The notes: generated by a model from the sequence alone, not told the origin. Positions 1 through 11,700 are shown, counted from the first letter of the stretch. The stretch is 64,000 bases of DNA from Nematopogon swammerdamellus (GCA_946902875.1 OX336355.1:19191347-19255346), one strand, 5' to 3'. A program made the numbers and translations.

Positions 1-548
1 TCGTCAGTCAGCGTGTGTGCGTCAACTGGCCGACATACGTCTTTTCCATTTTCCTCCTCCAGCCCTCTCGGGCCTCAGCGGTGCGAGAACCACTGCTTAC
101 CGCCGACGTAGTTAATGTTGTCGTCCCACCTGGCGGGTGGTCTTCCCACACTCAGCTTTCCTGTCCACAGCAGTCATTGTAGGACGATACTGATATTAGA
201 AACCGATACTGATATTAAGTAGATGAGCAAACATATAATAACTAATTGTTGTAACCTCAGCGGGTCGACGCAATACACCTTTGACGCTCCGCGACCCCGC
301 CGCGGCGCGCCCTTCCGCTCTTGGTCCACAGATGCTGATAAAGTGCTCAAATTAGCAACTTCCAACAAGACAAATGAGTTATAAATATATCGGTAGATTA
401 TACTTTCATTGTAATGTAGTGTTGCTTACTAAAGTTTGTTAGCTATAAAAAAAAAACGATAAAAGTTCGCCGTAAAAATTATAACTGAAAAATATTGGTC
501 TTTCATTTATCCACCTTACTTATGCAGGACTGTAGGTTTTTTTTTTAT
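1..548. other. Unassigned sequence
   Basis: No gene or repeat is recognised. A GC-rich patch around 255-320 is embedded in AT-rich DNA. Open frames here are short and have no recognisable domain. Confidence 0.5.
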
Positions 549-700
549 GTAATCCGGTATGGGTGGCTGAATCGGAGGGGCCAAATCGCGTGCTCCGACC
601 AGCCAATATCACCTTCGAGAAGGTAGGTGCCATACCGGAGACTTCCTTGGATTGCTGATTATACAGGACTAGAGAAGGTAGTAGATATGTACCGGGAGGG
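549..700 (+). repeat. Short dispersed repeat, family B (partial copy)
   Basis: It begins AATCCGGTATGGGTGGCTGA and shares a chain of words with four other places in the window (14346-14585, 23794-24193, 36370-36590 and 57131-57363). The shared words are CCGGTATG, GGGGCCA, TGCTCCGACCAGCCAATATC, GCCATACCGGAGACTTCC and ACTGGACTAGAG. The copies are diverged and of similar length (about 220-250 bp when complete), which fits an old short retroposon. No tRNA-type box was seen, so the class is unresolved. Confidence 0.65.
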
Positions 701-857
701 TTAACATCAGATCTAGTAAGCCTAGTCGAACTGAGGAACGTAAATCGTTAGCTTGCTGAGCTGAGTGCAGCACGAAGTAAAATCAGCACTACTAGCCGAA
801 CATACGAGTGTCTAGACTCTAGCTAGAGCAGAGTTTAACCACCGTTTAACTAACAAC

Positions 858-1409
858 TATACAGGGTATCCCAAAACTCAACGTCAAGCGGGAACCAGAG
901 AGTAGGCCAGATAAAAAAAAAATCCGAGTGATTTGTTTTTTATGATATAAGCATTTTTTGAAATATTACTTAATATTTTTTTGTGATAAAACTATGAAAA
1001 AAATCCGAGTCATTTGTTTTTTATGACATAAGCATTTTTTGAAATATTACTTAATTTTTTTGTGATAAAACTATGAAAAAAATCCCAGTCATTTGTTTTT
1101 TATGATATAAGCATTTTTTGAAATATTACTTAATATTTTTTTGTGATAAAACTATGGGCATTTCGGTTTTATTTGGGATACTGAGCAATAGCAGAGTTAT
1201 TTAGGCTACCAATAAAAAAAATGTAACACTTATGTTTGCAAATTTGTAGTCGTAGTACCTAAAAATGTTGTACGAAACGTTTTTAAAAAAATTCTCATAT
1301 CATAAAAAACAAATTACTCCGATTTTCTTTCTTATTTTTCCCTGGGTACTCATAAACTGGCCTACTCCCTGGTTCTCGCTTGACGTTGAGTTTTGGGACA
1401 CGTTGTATA
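858..1409. mobile_element. Inverted-repeat (fold-back) DNA element with internal tandem repeats
   Basis: The two ends are inverted copies of each other. The left arm near 866-911 reads TCCCAAAACTCAACGTCAAG then GGAACCAGAGAGTAGGCCAG, and the reverse complement of 1353-1400 repeats this with few changes. Similarity continues inward through the words TTTGTTTTTTATGATAT for over 100 bp, and both tips carry TATACA. The interior holds about three tandem 82-bp units, the first of which is part of the left arm, and the right arm holds an inverted copy. No open reading frame of a transposase is present, so it is non-autonomous. No clear target-site duplication was found. Confidence 0.7.
911..1157 (+). 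repeat. Tandem repeat, about 82 bp x 3
   Basis: Three near-identical units each contain AAATCC, GAG/CAG, TCATTTGTTTTTTATGA, AAGCATTTTTTGAAATATTA and GTGATAAAACTATG. The middle unit is shorter by a few bases in its T-run. The array lies inside the fold-back element and extends its left arm. Confidence 0.85.
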
Positions 1410-1452
1410 CATTCAGTGGTGTCAGCTTCCTTCGTGCGAGCAATAAAGAAAT

Positions 1453-1465
1453 GCCGTCGCCGCCC

Positions 1466-1497
<32 letters not shown>

Positions 1498-1500
1498 GCC
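1453..1500 (+). repeat. (CCG)n microsatellite
   Basis: About fourteen CCG units in a GC-rich patch. They produce a spurious polyproline reading frame of 111 codons and an arginine-rich one on the same strand. Confidence 0.9.
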
Positions 1501-1770
1501 GCGCCGCCCCGCCCCGCCCGGCTCGGCGCAGGTGGGGCGGCGCGGGCTACCGCAAGGCTCACCTCTGTCACCTCTCTTGTCTATTCCATACGTTTCTTAA
1601 GGCCTTTATCTCTGCAATTAATTCTCGTAATTCTCCTACGAACGTAACTCTCCCAGACAGCGAGAGAATTTTCATGAAATGAGTTATAAATTATACTATT
1701 TCTATTTTCGTGTTCGCGGTGCACCTGCAGTTTATTCAGCTTTTTACTTAGCGAAAATGGTACCCCCTAA

Positions 1771-2320
1771 TACAGGGTGTTTCAGGATAGGCTTGAGAAA
1801 CTTCAGGAATAGAAAGTACTCATTATTAGAAGAAAAAAATCCTTATCACTCGTCAAAATCCTTATCATCGAAATTCAAAATCTTTATCATCGAAATTCCG
1901 TTTTTTTTTTTCATACAAAATTGTAAATTGTACTAAAAACTCGATGGACAGTGAGATTTGGCAACAGTGCTGTCTAGGTCTAGGGAGTGAGTGCCTTGGA
2001 CTTACCTATTTCAGTCCTCTTTTTATTTTGATATTATTAAAATTTTAGTGTTTCGAATTTACCTACATGCAGTTCAATTCTACTAGTTAAACATGTAAGT
2101 TAGTCATTTTATTTTATTCAATAAAAACATGTAAGTTAGTCATTTTATTTTATTCAATAAAGGCGGACGTTTACCGTCCACCAAATCGAGATGGAACGAT
2201 TTTCACCAAAAAGTATTATAAAATGATCGAATCTGGGAAAAAGTTTCAGAGCTTTTCGTCTTCAAATATGGACCTCTTTCGAACCCGAAGTTACGAAACC
2301 CTATCCTGAAACAACCTGTA
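1771..2320. mobile_element. Non-autonomous terminal-inverted-repeat element (MITE-like)
   Basis: The left end reads TACAGGGTGTTTCAGGATAG and the reverse complement of the right end reads TACAGGTTGTTTCAGGATAG, with weaker similarity inward (AACTTC). The element is about 550 bp and encodes no transposase. A direct 36-bp x 2 repeat lies inside at 2089-2160. Its tip resembles those of the elements at 50991 and 858, so all three may belong to one group of short elements. The superfamily is not assigned because the target duplication is unclear. Confidence 0.75.
2089..2160 (+). repeat. 36-bp direct tandem duplication
   Basis: Two exact adjacent copies of a unit beginning AAACATGTAAGTTAGTCATT, inside the preceding MITE-like element. 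Confidence 0.95.
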
Positions 2321-3477
2321 TATTAATCGTAAATGTAAACAACACGACAGACATTTCAAATGATCATCATAAGTTCCGTATTGGAACAGGCAGAGAGAAG
2401 AGAAGAGACGAATGTAACGAATGACCACGGATGGAATAACTTACCTATTCAGAAATGATACTCTTGGAAGAAGAGCGAAGATAAACAAAGATAAATCATA
2501 AGCACAAAAGGTATGGCGTAATACCCATAGGCAAAAGATGCGAACAATGTCGCGGAAGATGTGTATTTCAAGAATATTGATTTACTTCGTGACTGCAGTT
2601 TAATGTTTCTCGAAGAGATAAAGAGTGAGTGAGTGCAGATTTAATGAGAAAAGCAACTCAATGCGTGCACTAGAGAGAGAAGCGCCGACACAATTCAATG
2701 CAACTGGCACGTGTTCCCGCGGCCCATTCAAAGCCTACACATGACCTAGGGGCAGGACTTAATGAGCCATTCAGTTTTCATCGCGATTGGAGCAGCTTTT
2801 AAATAGTCACACACAAATGGCTACAATTTCTGAGATCAAACAGTTTAGGTAAACAAAACAGCTATTAAAATATTTAATGAGACGATCTAGATACTCAGAG
2901 AGAACGAATTGCGAATTCATTCATGCGGAACTTGAACCATCATCGATACAAATACATACATATTTTGATTATTGCAGAAATTGTTTAGAATACTAAATAT
3001 TCAGTCACAAGATGAAGCACAGACACATGTAAATCTTGAACGGACAACAAAAAGAAAACCATATCGACGAAGGGTGGATCAAGAAATATCCAATACAACG
3101 TTGAATGGTTGATGCCGACATTTGAAATCGCTTCGCGCTTCAAAGTGGAAAATCGAAGATAGCAACCTGCGCATTTCACCGATAAAGTATAATAGGAAAA
3201 GTAGAAAATGGTGTAGATGAGTGCATTCGCACTGCAGATAGCAGACGGACAAGCCGCTATAAACAACGCGGCCGAGCTATAAGACACAACAATTATGCGA
3301 ACTACCCGCAAATCATACTTTCATATCACACTTTCGCAGTTTTCAACGACGCCATTGAAGTGCGCAGTGCGTATCCAATCTAACTGCTATCTCGCCCTTT
3401 ACTTTCCGTCTCAGTGAGAGAAGAGACTCATAGTAAATGTGGTTGCATAAGTAAGTCACAAAGTATAGGTTTTTTAT
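2321..3477. other. Unassigned sequence
   Basis: Mixed-composition DNA with no recognised gene or repeat. A minus-strand open frame of 108 codons at 2985-3311 is hydrophobic but has no domain and no convincing splice or promoter context. Confidence 0.5.
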
Positions 3478-3695
3478 AAACCTTACCTTACTAAGAGGTA
3501 GGGTTTAACCCGTCGGGATTGCTACCCTACCACCGCACGCACGAAAACGACCAAAAAACGACAATGGAAATACGAGCAGTTGGTGTTTCCGTCCAGCTAA
3601 GTGTAGCCGAGATGAAGAAAGAGAAGCACTGCCATGACACCTAGTTCAGCAAGGTATGAATGATGTGCTGACATCAGGGGTGTAGGGGGTAGGAT
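3478..3695 (+). repeat. tRNA/5S-headed SINE, 3' body fragment
   Basis: It contains TAGGGTTTAACCCG, CACCGCAC, TCCGTCCAG, AGTGTAGCC, GAAGCACTG, CACCTAGTTCA and TGCTGACATCA in the order seen in the full-length copy at 54644-55042. The head with promoter boxes is missing, and the copy is strongly diverged. Confidence 0.8.
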
Positions 3696-6291
3696 TAAAC
3701 CAAAATCAGGTTTCACGTAAAATCATTATCGCCGTAGGTACGTGACTGTGGATTTGTAACATTTTCGGATAATTTAGTGTAATTAAAATTATCTGCGTAC
3801 TAGGAATCTAGCGTAAACCTGTCGCATTAGTACAATTTTAAAACGAAGACTGCAGCCACGATTCCTTTTGCTCCATATTAATCACTTTAGCGCATGCCGG
3901 TCTTAGGATTTGCGCGAAAGTCATGCATATAATTGCATCGATGGTTTTCCCATAGAAGTAAGCTTGGTGGGCGTTACACAAGGCAGCAGCAATCGCCTAC
4001 AAGGTGCCTAACAGTACAAGACGCAGCCGGGAGTGTGCGGGAAGCGCACTAACTCTACACCGGAGTGTGCAGTTTACTCCATGCTCACATTATCTACATA
4101 CATACACATACATATCATCACGCTGTTTCTCGGTAATCTGAATAAGCAGAGCAATCGGTGTTGCACTGCAACAGCTCGATCACCACGTTTAGCAAAGTGC
4201 TACGATAAGACAATTAATTATCAAACAGCAAGTATGGCGGGAAGGCAGTCAGTTACCTAGTGTAAGACTCCGTAAGGATCGTGCCGTGCGCCGTATAAGT
4301 GAAATGAAAATGAAATGAAATCGTTTATTTATGGCTATTTCGTATTACAATTTAAAATACAACACAATCATTCATCATATTGGCGACAAATTGGGCTCAA
4401 CTCGGCGTGTGCAATAGATAACGCATTGCGCTCATTTTCAGTTGAACTCATTTTGCCGGGAAATAATTTTTTTTTACTTACAGGCTAGACATACATTGAT
4501 GACAAAAAACTAAATTGTGAGAATAACAAAAAAGAAAGATAACCTTAAATTACTACCAAAAACACTAAAAAACTAAATTTATCATAATTTGGAAAACTAA
4601 CCAGAACTGTACAACAAAATATTAAAGTGAGAAATAAATAATCGTCGCGTCGTCTCGGAGAGCTCCGTAGCCACGGCCTGCACCCGCCGGCGTGCTTGGA
4701 GGCTTGCCTCCCGCCGCCGGCGATATTACCGTTTTTATTTAGATTTTATATTAATTTTGTGCATTTTTATAACTTTTTGTAAAATGTATGTAAAATTAAT
4801 ATAATATATTGTAAAAACGTGAAAAAAGAGACATAAAATATTATAATAATATGTTTCCCCGTCCTCTCTATATTTGATGCATCGCCTGCCTGCTGCTGCG
4901 TGTCTGCGCGCGTGTGTAGCAACACTATAGTACAGGCAGGTCGGCTCGGCCCGACTCCGCTAGCGGCGCGGCGGCTCCCTCGCACTTTATCAATATTTTC
5001 CCCATCATTACGGTATTCGTTTATTAAATCTTTCATCTCGAATTATTGTACTTACTCTCCTGCAGCGGCTGCAGCGCGGCAGGCAGAGCTGGGCTGCGCC
5101 TGCGCCGGTATAACTGGCATTTCACGCGCGCGGAATTATAGATTAGAGGGATCCGCGCAGACAGCAAGCACTACACCCATCTCAATATCGAGGACGTTGC
5201 ATTTATACAGAGTGAAAGCAATCACTACAAATTATATAATTTTAACCGAGCAAGCGATTATTATGCTCGTCATTACAATAATATAAGTATTCGAAAGGAC
5301 AATTATTTTAAACAAGAACAAGCGACGCATGCGCTGAGGGCCTTCCGCGACGTTAGCCACGGCAATACACACTCGGGAACAAAATCACGATGATAGACCA
5401 CTTTCACCTCACCGACTGCAAAATATGAGAGAAATAACGAAGTAAACGAACAGCTCGAAAATATACGACGCAATTAACATTAAAATATCGTGCAATTATC
5501 ATGCAGGTAGACACATTCAAGGCGTTAAGATTTGTAATATGATACTCCAACTATGATGCACCAAAGTTAAGGAGGCTCGGTAGTTAAGTTTTTAAGTAAG
5601 CGGTTACATCATCGAGAAATTCACAACTATTAGCGATAGCTCGCACAATGCATTTGATCGTTACATCAATGTCCGTGTAACATTGCCGCAGCAAACATCA
5701 TCAAGCTGTCAATAATGGAGTCATCACCGGCGCCGGCGCCTGCGCACTCTGCGCGGATCACAATCGACGCACAAATGTAGAGAAAGTGTCGGACAAATTG
5801 CGTGAAGGCAATATCGGTTCGGTGCGGCGGCGCAAGCGCACGCGCGAGGTACAGCTGTCCCGCCGGGTGCCGTATTCACTGATACTGATCATTAAGTCGT
5901 GGGTGCCGTAGGACTTCCTTCGAAATATCGCCGTGACGTACCTACGCATAGACTAGACAATATAAAATTTCTTTGAGCAGCAAAATGGACGCCGTTCTTA
6001 TACCCTCGTACAAGAACATTTTGGCTCGTATTACTCAACTTATATCGCAACATCTTTTAAACATCGATATCTATTCTCTTAAAGAATATTAAAACCTGTG
6101 TCTCATTTTTCGCGTTCAGGTAGCAAAGACCAGTAAGACGCCGCCGGCGCGCGTATACCTGCGTCAGCGTTAGGTACAACCGCAGCACACGGTCACTCTC
6201 CCGGACTGCAGTTTCTAAACTCTAAAGTACAGCTCGCCCTGATGATAGCCGCAACCTGCGTGAGAGGATGGCACCCTAAAAAGAAATGTGT
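3696..6291. other. Unassigned sequence with a GC-rich island
   Basis: No gene is supported. A GAAAT-rich stretch occurs at 4297-4325. The segment 4860-5170 is GC-rich, and at about 5050 the minus strand reads GGAGA then GTAAGTACAAT, a good splice-donor-like sequence at the edge of the island. That could mark a 5' untranslated exon, but nothing else confirms it. Confidence 0.4.
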
Positions 6292-6530
6292 ATTTTTTTT
6301 GTTTTTTTTTTTATGGAAACTGAAACGGTTGGCTACATCACCTACAACATCCGTGATGTCAGCCCATAACACCGGGTGAACTTGGTGCCACGTCAGTGCT
6401 TCCCTTCGGTCGCGCCGGCTACACTGAACTGGACGGAAAACTATTTACATAGCCGTTTCGACCGACATTTCATTCAGTGCGGTGGTACCATCCCGGGCGG
6501 GTTACACCCTACAACCTTGTAATATAAGAA
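6292..6530 (-). repeat. tRNA/5S-headed SINE, 3' body
   Basis: A poly-T run marks the A-rich tail of the minus-strand element. It is followed by GGTTGGCTACATCACCTACA, CCGTGATGTCAGCCCATAAC, CTACACTGAACTGGACGGAA and GTGCGGTGGTACCA, all reverse complements of the full-length SINE at 54644. It stops before the 5S-like head. Confidence 0.9.
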
Positions 6531-6622
6531 GGGAGTCATATGCCTTAGTCGCCTTTTACGACATACACGGGGAGAGATGCAGTGGGGCTATTCTTTTGAA
6601 GTACCGGCCCCACACGGTCCAA
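6531..6622 (-). repeat. Dispersed repeat, family X fragment
   Basis: The words GCCTTTTACGACAT, GGGGAGAGATGCAGTGGGGC and ACCGGCCCCACACGGT are the reverse complement of the start of the longest copy at 48705-49040. It directly abuts the SINE, as another copy does at 40168-40240. Confidence 0.85.
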
Positions 6623-7370
6623 GCGGTATAATGCTCAGCGCAAATAATAATTTGTCTCTGTTTTCTTTTATTAATGTGTTATTTTTTATTATTTAGTTTG
6701 ATTTTTGTTTTGTTAAATTATTGTACTTCTTCTTTTTGCCCGAATATAAAGCCCGAAGCCCGAAGCCAAAATTGGGGCAATGTGTTTAGCCTGAATGTTT
6801 GTATGTATGATTGTTTACATTTTTTTTGTCGGTGCGCCTGTATTGTGTAAATACATAAATAATTAAAATAAGAAAGCTGAAGGCTCGTTGTTTCTCGCGT
6901 TGTTCACGTATTTTCTTGTATTTTCTCCCAAAACAAATAAAAAGCAACTAGTGACTTCCGTCGGAATTGGAGCGCACGCCAACAGTGACTGCCGGCCGCC
7001 GACACACCAAGTGTGTTCGAACTGACTCTCTCAGAGAGGGCGTGGTGGTGGTGGTGGTGGTGGCGGGCCACTCTTCGCGCTTCTAATTATTGATGTTGCG
7101 TCGCATCTGATCCGGCGGCCGATTGTTATCACGTTACTAATGCTTGTAAACACTTGGCGAAACCGACACGTAACTACAGAAAGCATCTACGTTCAGATCT
7201 TAATCATTCATTCACAAGATAATTCGAGTGAAATTACTCTATCGATAGATACATCAAGCATTCTGTGGCATTGTCCGACACGTCGCTCGTCGTGTAGTAG
7301 TGATGTGAATTGAAATGGTAAAATGCAATAAGCTTATTAAACTAATCAACATCTAAATATACTTTATTGT
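6623..7370. other. Unassigned sequence with (GGT)n
   Basis: No gene is recognised. A (GGT)n microsatellite of about eight units lies at 7042-7064. AT-rich DNA at 6640-6950 contains a triplicated CCCGAA block near 6750. Confidence 0.5.
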
Positions 7371-7377
7371 ACAACAT

Positions 7378-7492
7378 AAAAAGATGGAACACAAAAGGCG
7401 AGTTTAATGCTGTGCAGCATTCTTTACAAACTAACCTTTGCGATGTGGAGGGAGAATCCCACGGAGCGGACAATGCAGTCAAAAGTAAAATA
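7378..7492 (+). repeat. Dispersed repeat shared with 31120-31215
   Basis: The two places share AGTTTAATGCTGTGCAG, TTTACAAACTAACCTTTG and GCGGACAATGCA in the same order and spacing over about 100 bp. They are old copies of an unclassified repeat, and no coding potential is seen. Confidence 0.75.
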
Positions 7493-7759
7493 AAATTGAA
7501 GAGTAAAGCATAAAAAAGATTTTAAAAATAAACGTACATAAATAGACAGATACAAAAACATAAAATAAAAAAAAACTATAATATACTTAACCAAAACCCC
7601 CGCCTTCGACCGAATCTCCATGGGTGTCGTCAACCACCTTATGAGGAGGGAGGGAGAGAATATATTACGTCGAATCAAATTAAAAATACCTACTGAAAAG
7701 TTTTAAAAAGTGCTTGTCGAACACCTTCGATCTCTCGGCAAAGCCATCCATACTGGTAT

Positions 7760-7995
7760 TAAAAAAAAGCGACTAAGGGACAACGACATGGTGCCATACT
7801 AAAGGGCGACCGGCTACCTAGTTGCCCTCTTGGCACAGTCCTTCCGAAGTCAGGCAGTAGAGAACCTTATCAACGTGCCTTAAGTGCGGCTTGATAGATA
7901 AAAAAGTTATCTCGTCCTAATACTTGGCGTTCTACTCTTGCTGCACAACATAGATTTGCTTACACCGATTGTTGGGTGGGTACTGGTACGTAATG
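7760..7995 (+). repeat. Dispersed repeat, family X (internal to 3' part)
   Basis: It matches the 48705-49040 copy through GACTAAGGGA, GGTGCCATACTAAAGGGCGA, TTGGCAC, GTGCCTTA, TGCGGCTTGAT, GCACAACA and CACCGATTGT. Divergence is considerable. Confidence 0.75.
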
Positions 7996-9239
7996 TTTCT
8001 AAACGAACCGAAATCGATAACATTTCGTTCAGTGTGAAAAAAAGTAGGAACAAAATGTCGAAAGCCGACAACTGGAGCACGATCGATGCGTTAATGAAGA
8101 GTTCTCGTGCGCCGGCCGGGGCGCCACGCACGGACGCGAGCCCGCAGCCGCGCCGACATGGACATCAATCAAAACAAGATCAGAGCATAGTTTCGGAAGG
8201 TTTCGTAAGCCGCTGCGTCGGGCGCGCTCGGTAAACATGCATTGTGAAATAGGCGAGACCTTTGTTGTGCTAAAAGCCTTAATTACAAGCGCGGGCCCCC
8301 CGCGGCGCGGAGCTGAGGCTCCACACGCAACAGGCGCAGGCGCCGACACTCGCTGCCCACTCAGCGATACATCGCTTCCACTCGCTGTTAAACACAATCG
8401 AAGAGTCCAAGAGATCGAGTTCCTTCAGGGCACTCAATGTACAGAAAAATAGCAGCCATATGAACAACAACAAAAATGAACCAACCAAAATACGATTATT
8501 AGAAAAGTAAACGTAATGAAAGGATGTAATGTTGCTGAAGAATCCAATACTGTTGTTGTTGTTGGAGCTGATGATGCGAACTGTAAAGCGATGCCAAGAG
8601 CGGTGAATTTGATTTTGAAGTTCGTGAAAGATGCATTCGCTCGAGTTGCAGTGCAGCGCTAGTTGGTCCGCAGAGTGCGGCTGGTGCCCTCCTCGTGCCG
8701 AGTGTTATTTTTCTTCTAGATAATTACCGACAAGGCGCAAAGGCCACGGACTTTCAAGCCGGCATGCGGCACGGGGAGACACGCGAGTAAGCTTGTGTGG
8801 TGTTCGTGCGGACGATGTAGGGTGATAGATACTGCGTGTACCCACGTGGACACGACCGAAGCGTTCGTAGATACGGCTCGGACGGCGGTCGTCGACCTTA
8901 CCCTAATTCCCCTAGCTAGACGACCTGACTGACATTGGAATTAAAAGGGTCGAAAGGTAATTATGTTTAATAATTACTGAACACGCAAACATTTCCTGAA
9001 TAGCGAAAGTTCAGTTCTCAAACTTTCAAAGGAGATACACATAGTTTTTCAATTTGCTTTTCGAGAATATTGCATTTTATATTTGTGGATTTTGCGGAAT
9101 TTCAGACGTCACTTCAGGTAGACCAAGTAAATTAGTTTTTTTGTATACATAAGAAGAAGTATGGGGCTGGTGTTGATAAATGAGTGCCCTAGAGAAATTA
9201 AAATAAAAAAATGCCATATTAAATGTGTAGAATTGGAGA
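7996..9239. other. Unassigned sequence
   Basis: There is a GC-rich patch at 8100-8350 and nothing recognisable elsewhere. Overlapping open frames on both strands between 7907 and 8488 are mutual shadows in GC-rich DNA and carry no domain. Confidence 0.45.
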
Positions 9240-9660
9240 TTTAAAGATCCGTATATTTGACCAGTGCGTCCTCCCTGTTTGCGTCCTCCCTGTTTATGTC
9301 CTACAGGTGAAACGAGGACTCTGGAGGTCGTTGCTCAGCGAGCACTGGAGCAAGGCATGCTGGGAATATCGCTACGTGATATGGTGCGTAACGAGGCAAT
9401 CGGCCCACGCACCAAAGTAGTCGATATTGGACATCGGGTGCTCAGCTCAAGTGGCAGTGGACTGGGCACGTCCGCCGAAGAGACGGTGACCGTTGCAGTA
9501 ACCGGGTCCTACATCGGCGGTCGTGGACAGGAAATCAGAGTGGTAACACCACCCGCTAGATGGGACGACGACATCAAGTACGTCGGCGGAAAGCAGGGGT
9601 TCCGTGCCGCCGCACAGTGCAGTGAATGTATGGAAGAATGGGACAAAAATCGAAACTCCG
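9240..9660 (+). pseudogene. RTE-type retrotransposon fragment (reverse transcriptase C-terminus)
   Basis: The translation holds FDQCVLPV, QRALEQGMLGISLRDMVRNE, RTKVVDI and a degenerate GSGLGT segment. These line up with the C-terminal part of the RTE polyprotein encoded at 12263-13700 (FNQCVLPV, QRAMERAILGISLTDKIRND, then the WQWAGH block). The reading frame is lost around the WAGH block, and part of the segment corresponding to MTYGAE is replaced. It is a 5'-truncated, diverged copy, probably of another subfamily than the element at 10890. It abuts AT-rich DNA on its 3' side, which holds the possible polyadenylation signal of the minus-strand candidate gene. Confidence 0.8.
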
Positions 9661-9817
9661 GCTGTATTTAAATAAAATTTTTATTTTATTCATATTTCAA
9701 TACAATAAATTCAATACAATAACATTATTTTTTATATATAATAGCTATATATATAGAATATAGATCATATATATATATAATTAAACTTATAATTAATATT
9801 AAATTACAACGTTAAAA

Positions 9818-10487
9818 CTAATTAGAATCTGAATAATCGTCTTCCCTTAAATCTAAATTCGGTAGGTATATCTAGATCTACATTGCGAGACTGGAGCCAT
9901 TTTTTTCAAATAATCATTAACATCGCCGTCTATTCTCACATATTTGTGTGTAAATACCTTCCTCTGCGAGGATATAACCTACTCACATTTTTTATACTTT
10001 TTCATCGTTCAAATATACTCAAACAAGAACATTTTTCGTTGAATACAACTTGTTTGCGGTCATTTTTGCTGCTGTTTATGCCGCAAGCTCCAATTTTTGT
10101 ATGACGATCCCCTCTCTGAAAAAAAAATATATATATTACCTATTGGCAGATATTGGCAGACAAACTTTACTAAATCTGAAAGTACATTAATATAGCTACA
10201 AGAAAAAGTAAAAACCTCGAGACACTTTGCGCAGTTTTTTTTTAAAGCTTCGTCAAAGTTTGGAATTGCATTAATTATAGATAATTTTCAAGGGTATGTT
10301 TAAGACCTAATAGAAAAATAAATCTTAAACAAAAAGACAACATTTATATAACGTATTAAACTACGTACCTTGGGCTACAGAATCCATTTTCAATCACTTC
10401 AAAACACTTGCTAATACTTTTGTTAGGACATTCGATGCAACGGACAACATACAACTGATAAGAGGGATTAACTACTCGCCGCGACAT
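9818..10487 (-). pseudogene. Candidate small spliced gene, probably decayed
   Basis: Exon 1 on the minus strand (10487 to 10369) opens with ATG and stays open for 39 codons. It starts MSRRVVNPSYQLYVVRCIEC and has four cysteines in all. It then meets a strong donor, AAG then GTACGT. A good acceptor (poly-T then CAG) lies at 10116-10118. Beyond it are segments that read like protein in shifting frames: GINSSKNDRKQVVFNEKC, HKYVRIDGDVNDYLKKMAP and an acidic end NLDLREDDYSDSN before a stop at 9818. An AATAAA lies at 9685-9690, and a TATAAA box lies about 115 bp upstream of the ATG. Joined at the best donor and acceptor, the frame stops after 52 codons, so either frameshifts have broken it or my exon boundaries are wrong. 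No family is recognised. This is inference from reading frames only. Confidence 0.35.
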
Positions 10488-10626
10488 TGTTCCAGTTGGA
10501 GGGGTGATCATGAGCCAATGAGCGCAGTTCACGGAGAATAACTATAATTCCTAGAAGTAATGCCTTATCTACTTTACAACGGCAGGATGAAAGTCCATGG
10601 AATTTATAGCTCATTTTTCGATTTTT

Positions 10627-10815
10627 GGTAAAGGCTCACTGCACTGTGCGCCGCGCCGAAGGCCGGGAAGACTGGAAGAGGCGTATGTCAGTGGACGCCA
10701 TTGGCGTATATAGAGGGGGGGCCGGGTGGGCACGGCCCACCCCAGAAGTGTCTGGTGCCCACCCCAGGATGTTGGGTTGCCAACACAAAATTCTAGGGTG
10801 GGCACTTAAATAATT
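10627..10815 (+). repeat. Probable non-LTR retrotransposon 3' fragment
   Basis: The first 65 bases read RRAEGREDWKRRMSVDA in one frame. This resembles the charged C-terminus (A-x-D-R-x-x-W-R-x-L) of many insect non-LTR polyproteins. It is followed by a repetitive GGGTGGGC/GGCCCACCCC stretch. The words CCATTGGCGTAT and GGGTGGGC recur inverted at 13925-13975, on the other side of the RTE element. Confidence 0.45.
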
Positions 10816-10939
10816 TCACACAAAAACACTTACCTAAATAATCTACAGGTGAGGAATCAACATAAAATTCCATTTCCATCCAGGTAATCAAAATAGGGGG
10901 GTGCTAAGAATCCCCGGGTTACGGAAGGTTACCAAACCC

Positions 10940-11700
10940 AACGATTATACCTGCCGAACTATAACACACGGACATTGAGAACGGATGAGAATTTGGAGGA
11001 GCTGGAAGTGGAATTGAGCAAGATAAGGTGGCACTTCTTGGGGCTATCAGAAGTCCGTAGACAGGGGGAGGACACGATAACCCTAGAATCTGGCCATATG
11101 CTCTATTTTCGAGAAGGAGAACAGCCTTCCCAAGGTGGTGTCGGGTTTCTCATCAACAAAGTCCTTACTAACAACGTCGTGGAAATCGTGGGTGTGTCAA
11201 CGCGGGTAGCGTACCTAATAATGAAACTCACAGAAAAGTAATCGTTGAAGATTAACAGGTATATGCGTCCACGTCTACACACACAGACGAAGAGGTGGAA
11301 GCCGTGTATGACCGAGGTGATGACATCTCTAAGACGATTCATAACACGGCTAAAACTCAATTCACCGTTGTTATGGGGGACTTCAACGCCAAAGTGGGAG
11401 TACAAATATGCAACGAATCTAAGGTGGGACCAAATGGCTACGGAAGCAGAAACCATCGTGGACAAATGTTGGCAAACTTCCTAGAAATGGAAGGGCTCTT
11501 CTTGATGAATTCTTTCTTCAAGAAGAGGCCCCAACAGAAGTGGACCTGGGAAAGTCACGATGGTGGGACAAAAAATGAGATTTACTTCATCCTGGCGGAC
11601 AAGAAGCGAATATTTAGAGATGTCTCAGTGCTAAACCGGTTTTAGACTGGAAGCGATCACAGACTTGTACGAGGCACTCTAAATATTAACTACAAGCTTG
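10940..11700 (+). pseudogene. RTE endonuclease domain, broken
   Basis: The exonuclease-endonuclease-phosphatase fold of RTE elements nicks target DNA. The sequence shows YNTRTL then the catalytic-glutamate region GLSEVRRQG, and GGVGFLINK, up to a stop at 11239-11241. A frame change follows. The second frame gives VVMGDFNAKVG (catalytic D and N), WTWESHDGG and an in-frame TAG at 11643-11645. It is followed at once by TGSDHRLVRG, the SDH motif that ends the domain. All main catalytic motifs are therefore visible, but on at least two frames with one premature stop, so this copy cannot make a working enzyme. No bona fide ATG opens the domain, since the visible reading frame runs in from upstream. 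Confidence 0.85.

Noticed and set aside
1265..1682. Two long plus-strand frames over the (CCG)n run
   Set aside because: They exist only because a triplet repeat lacks stops. One spans the right arm of a fold-back element. No domain.
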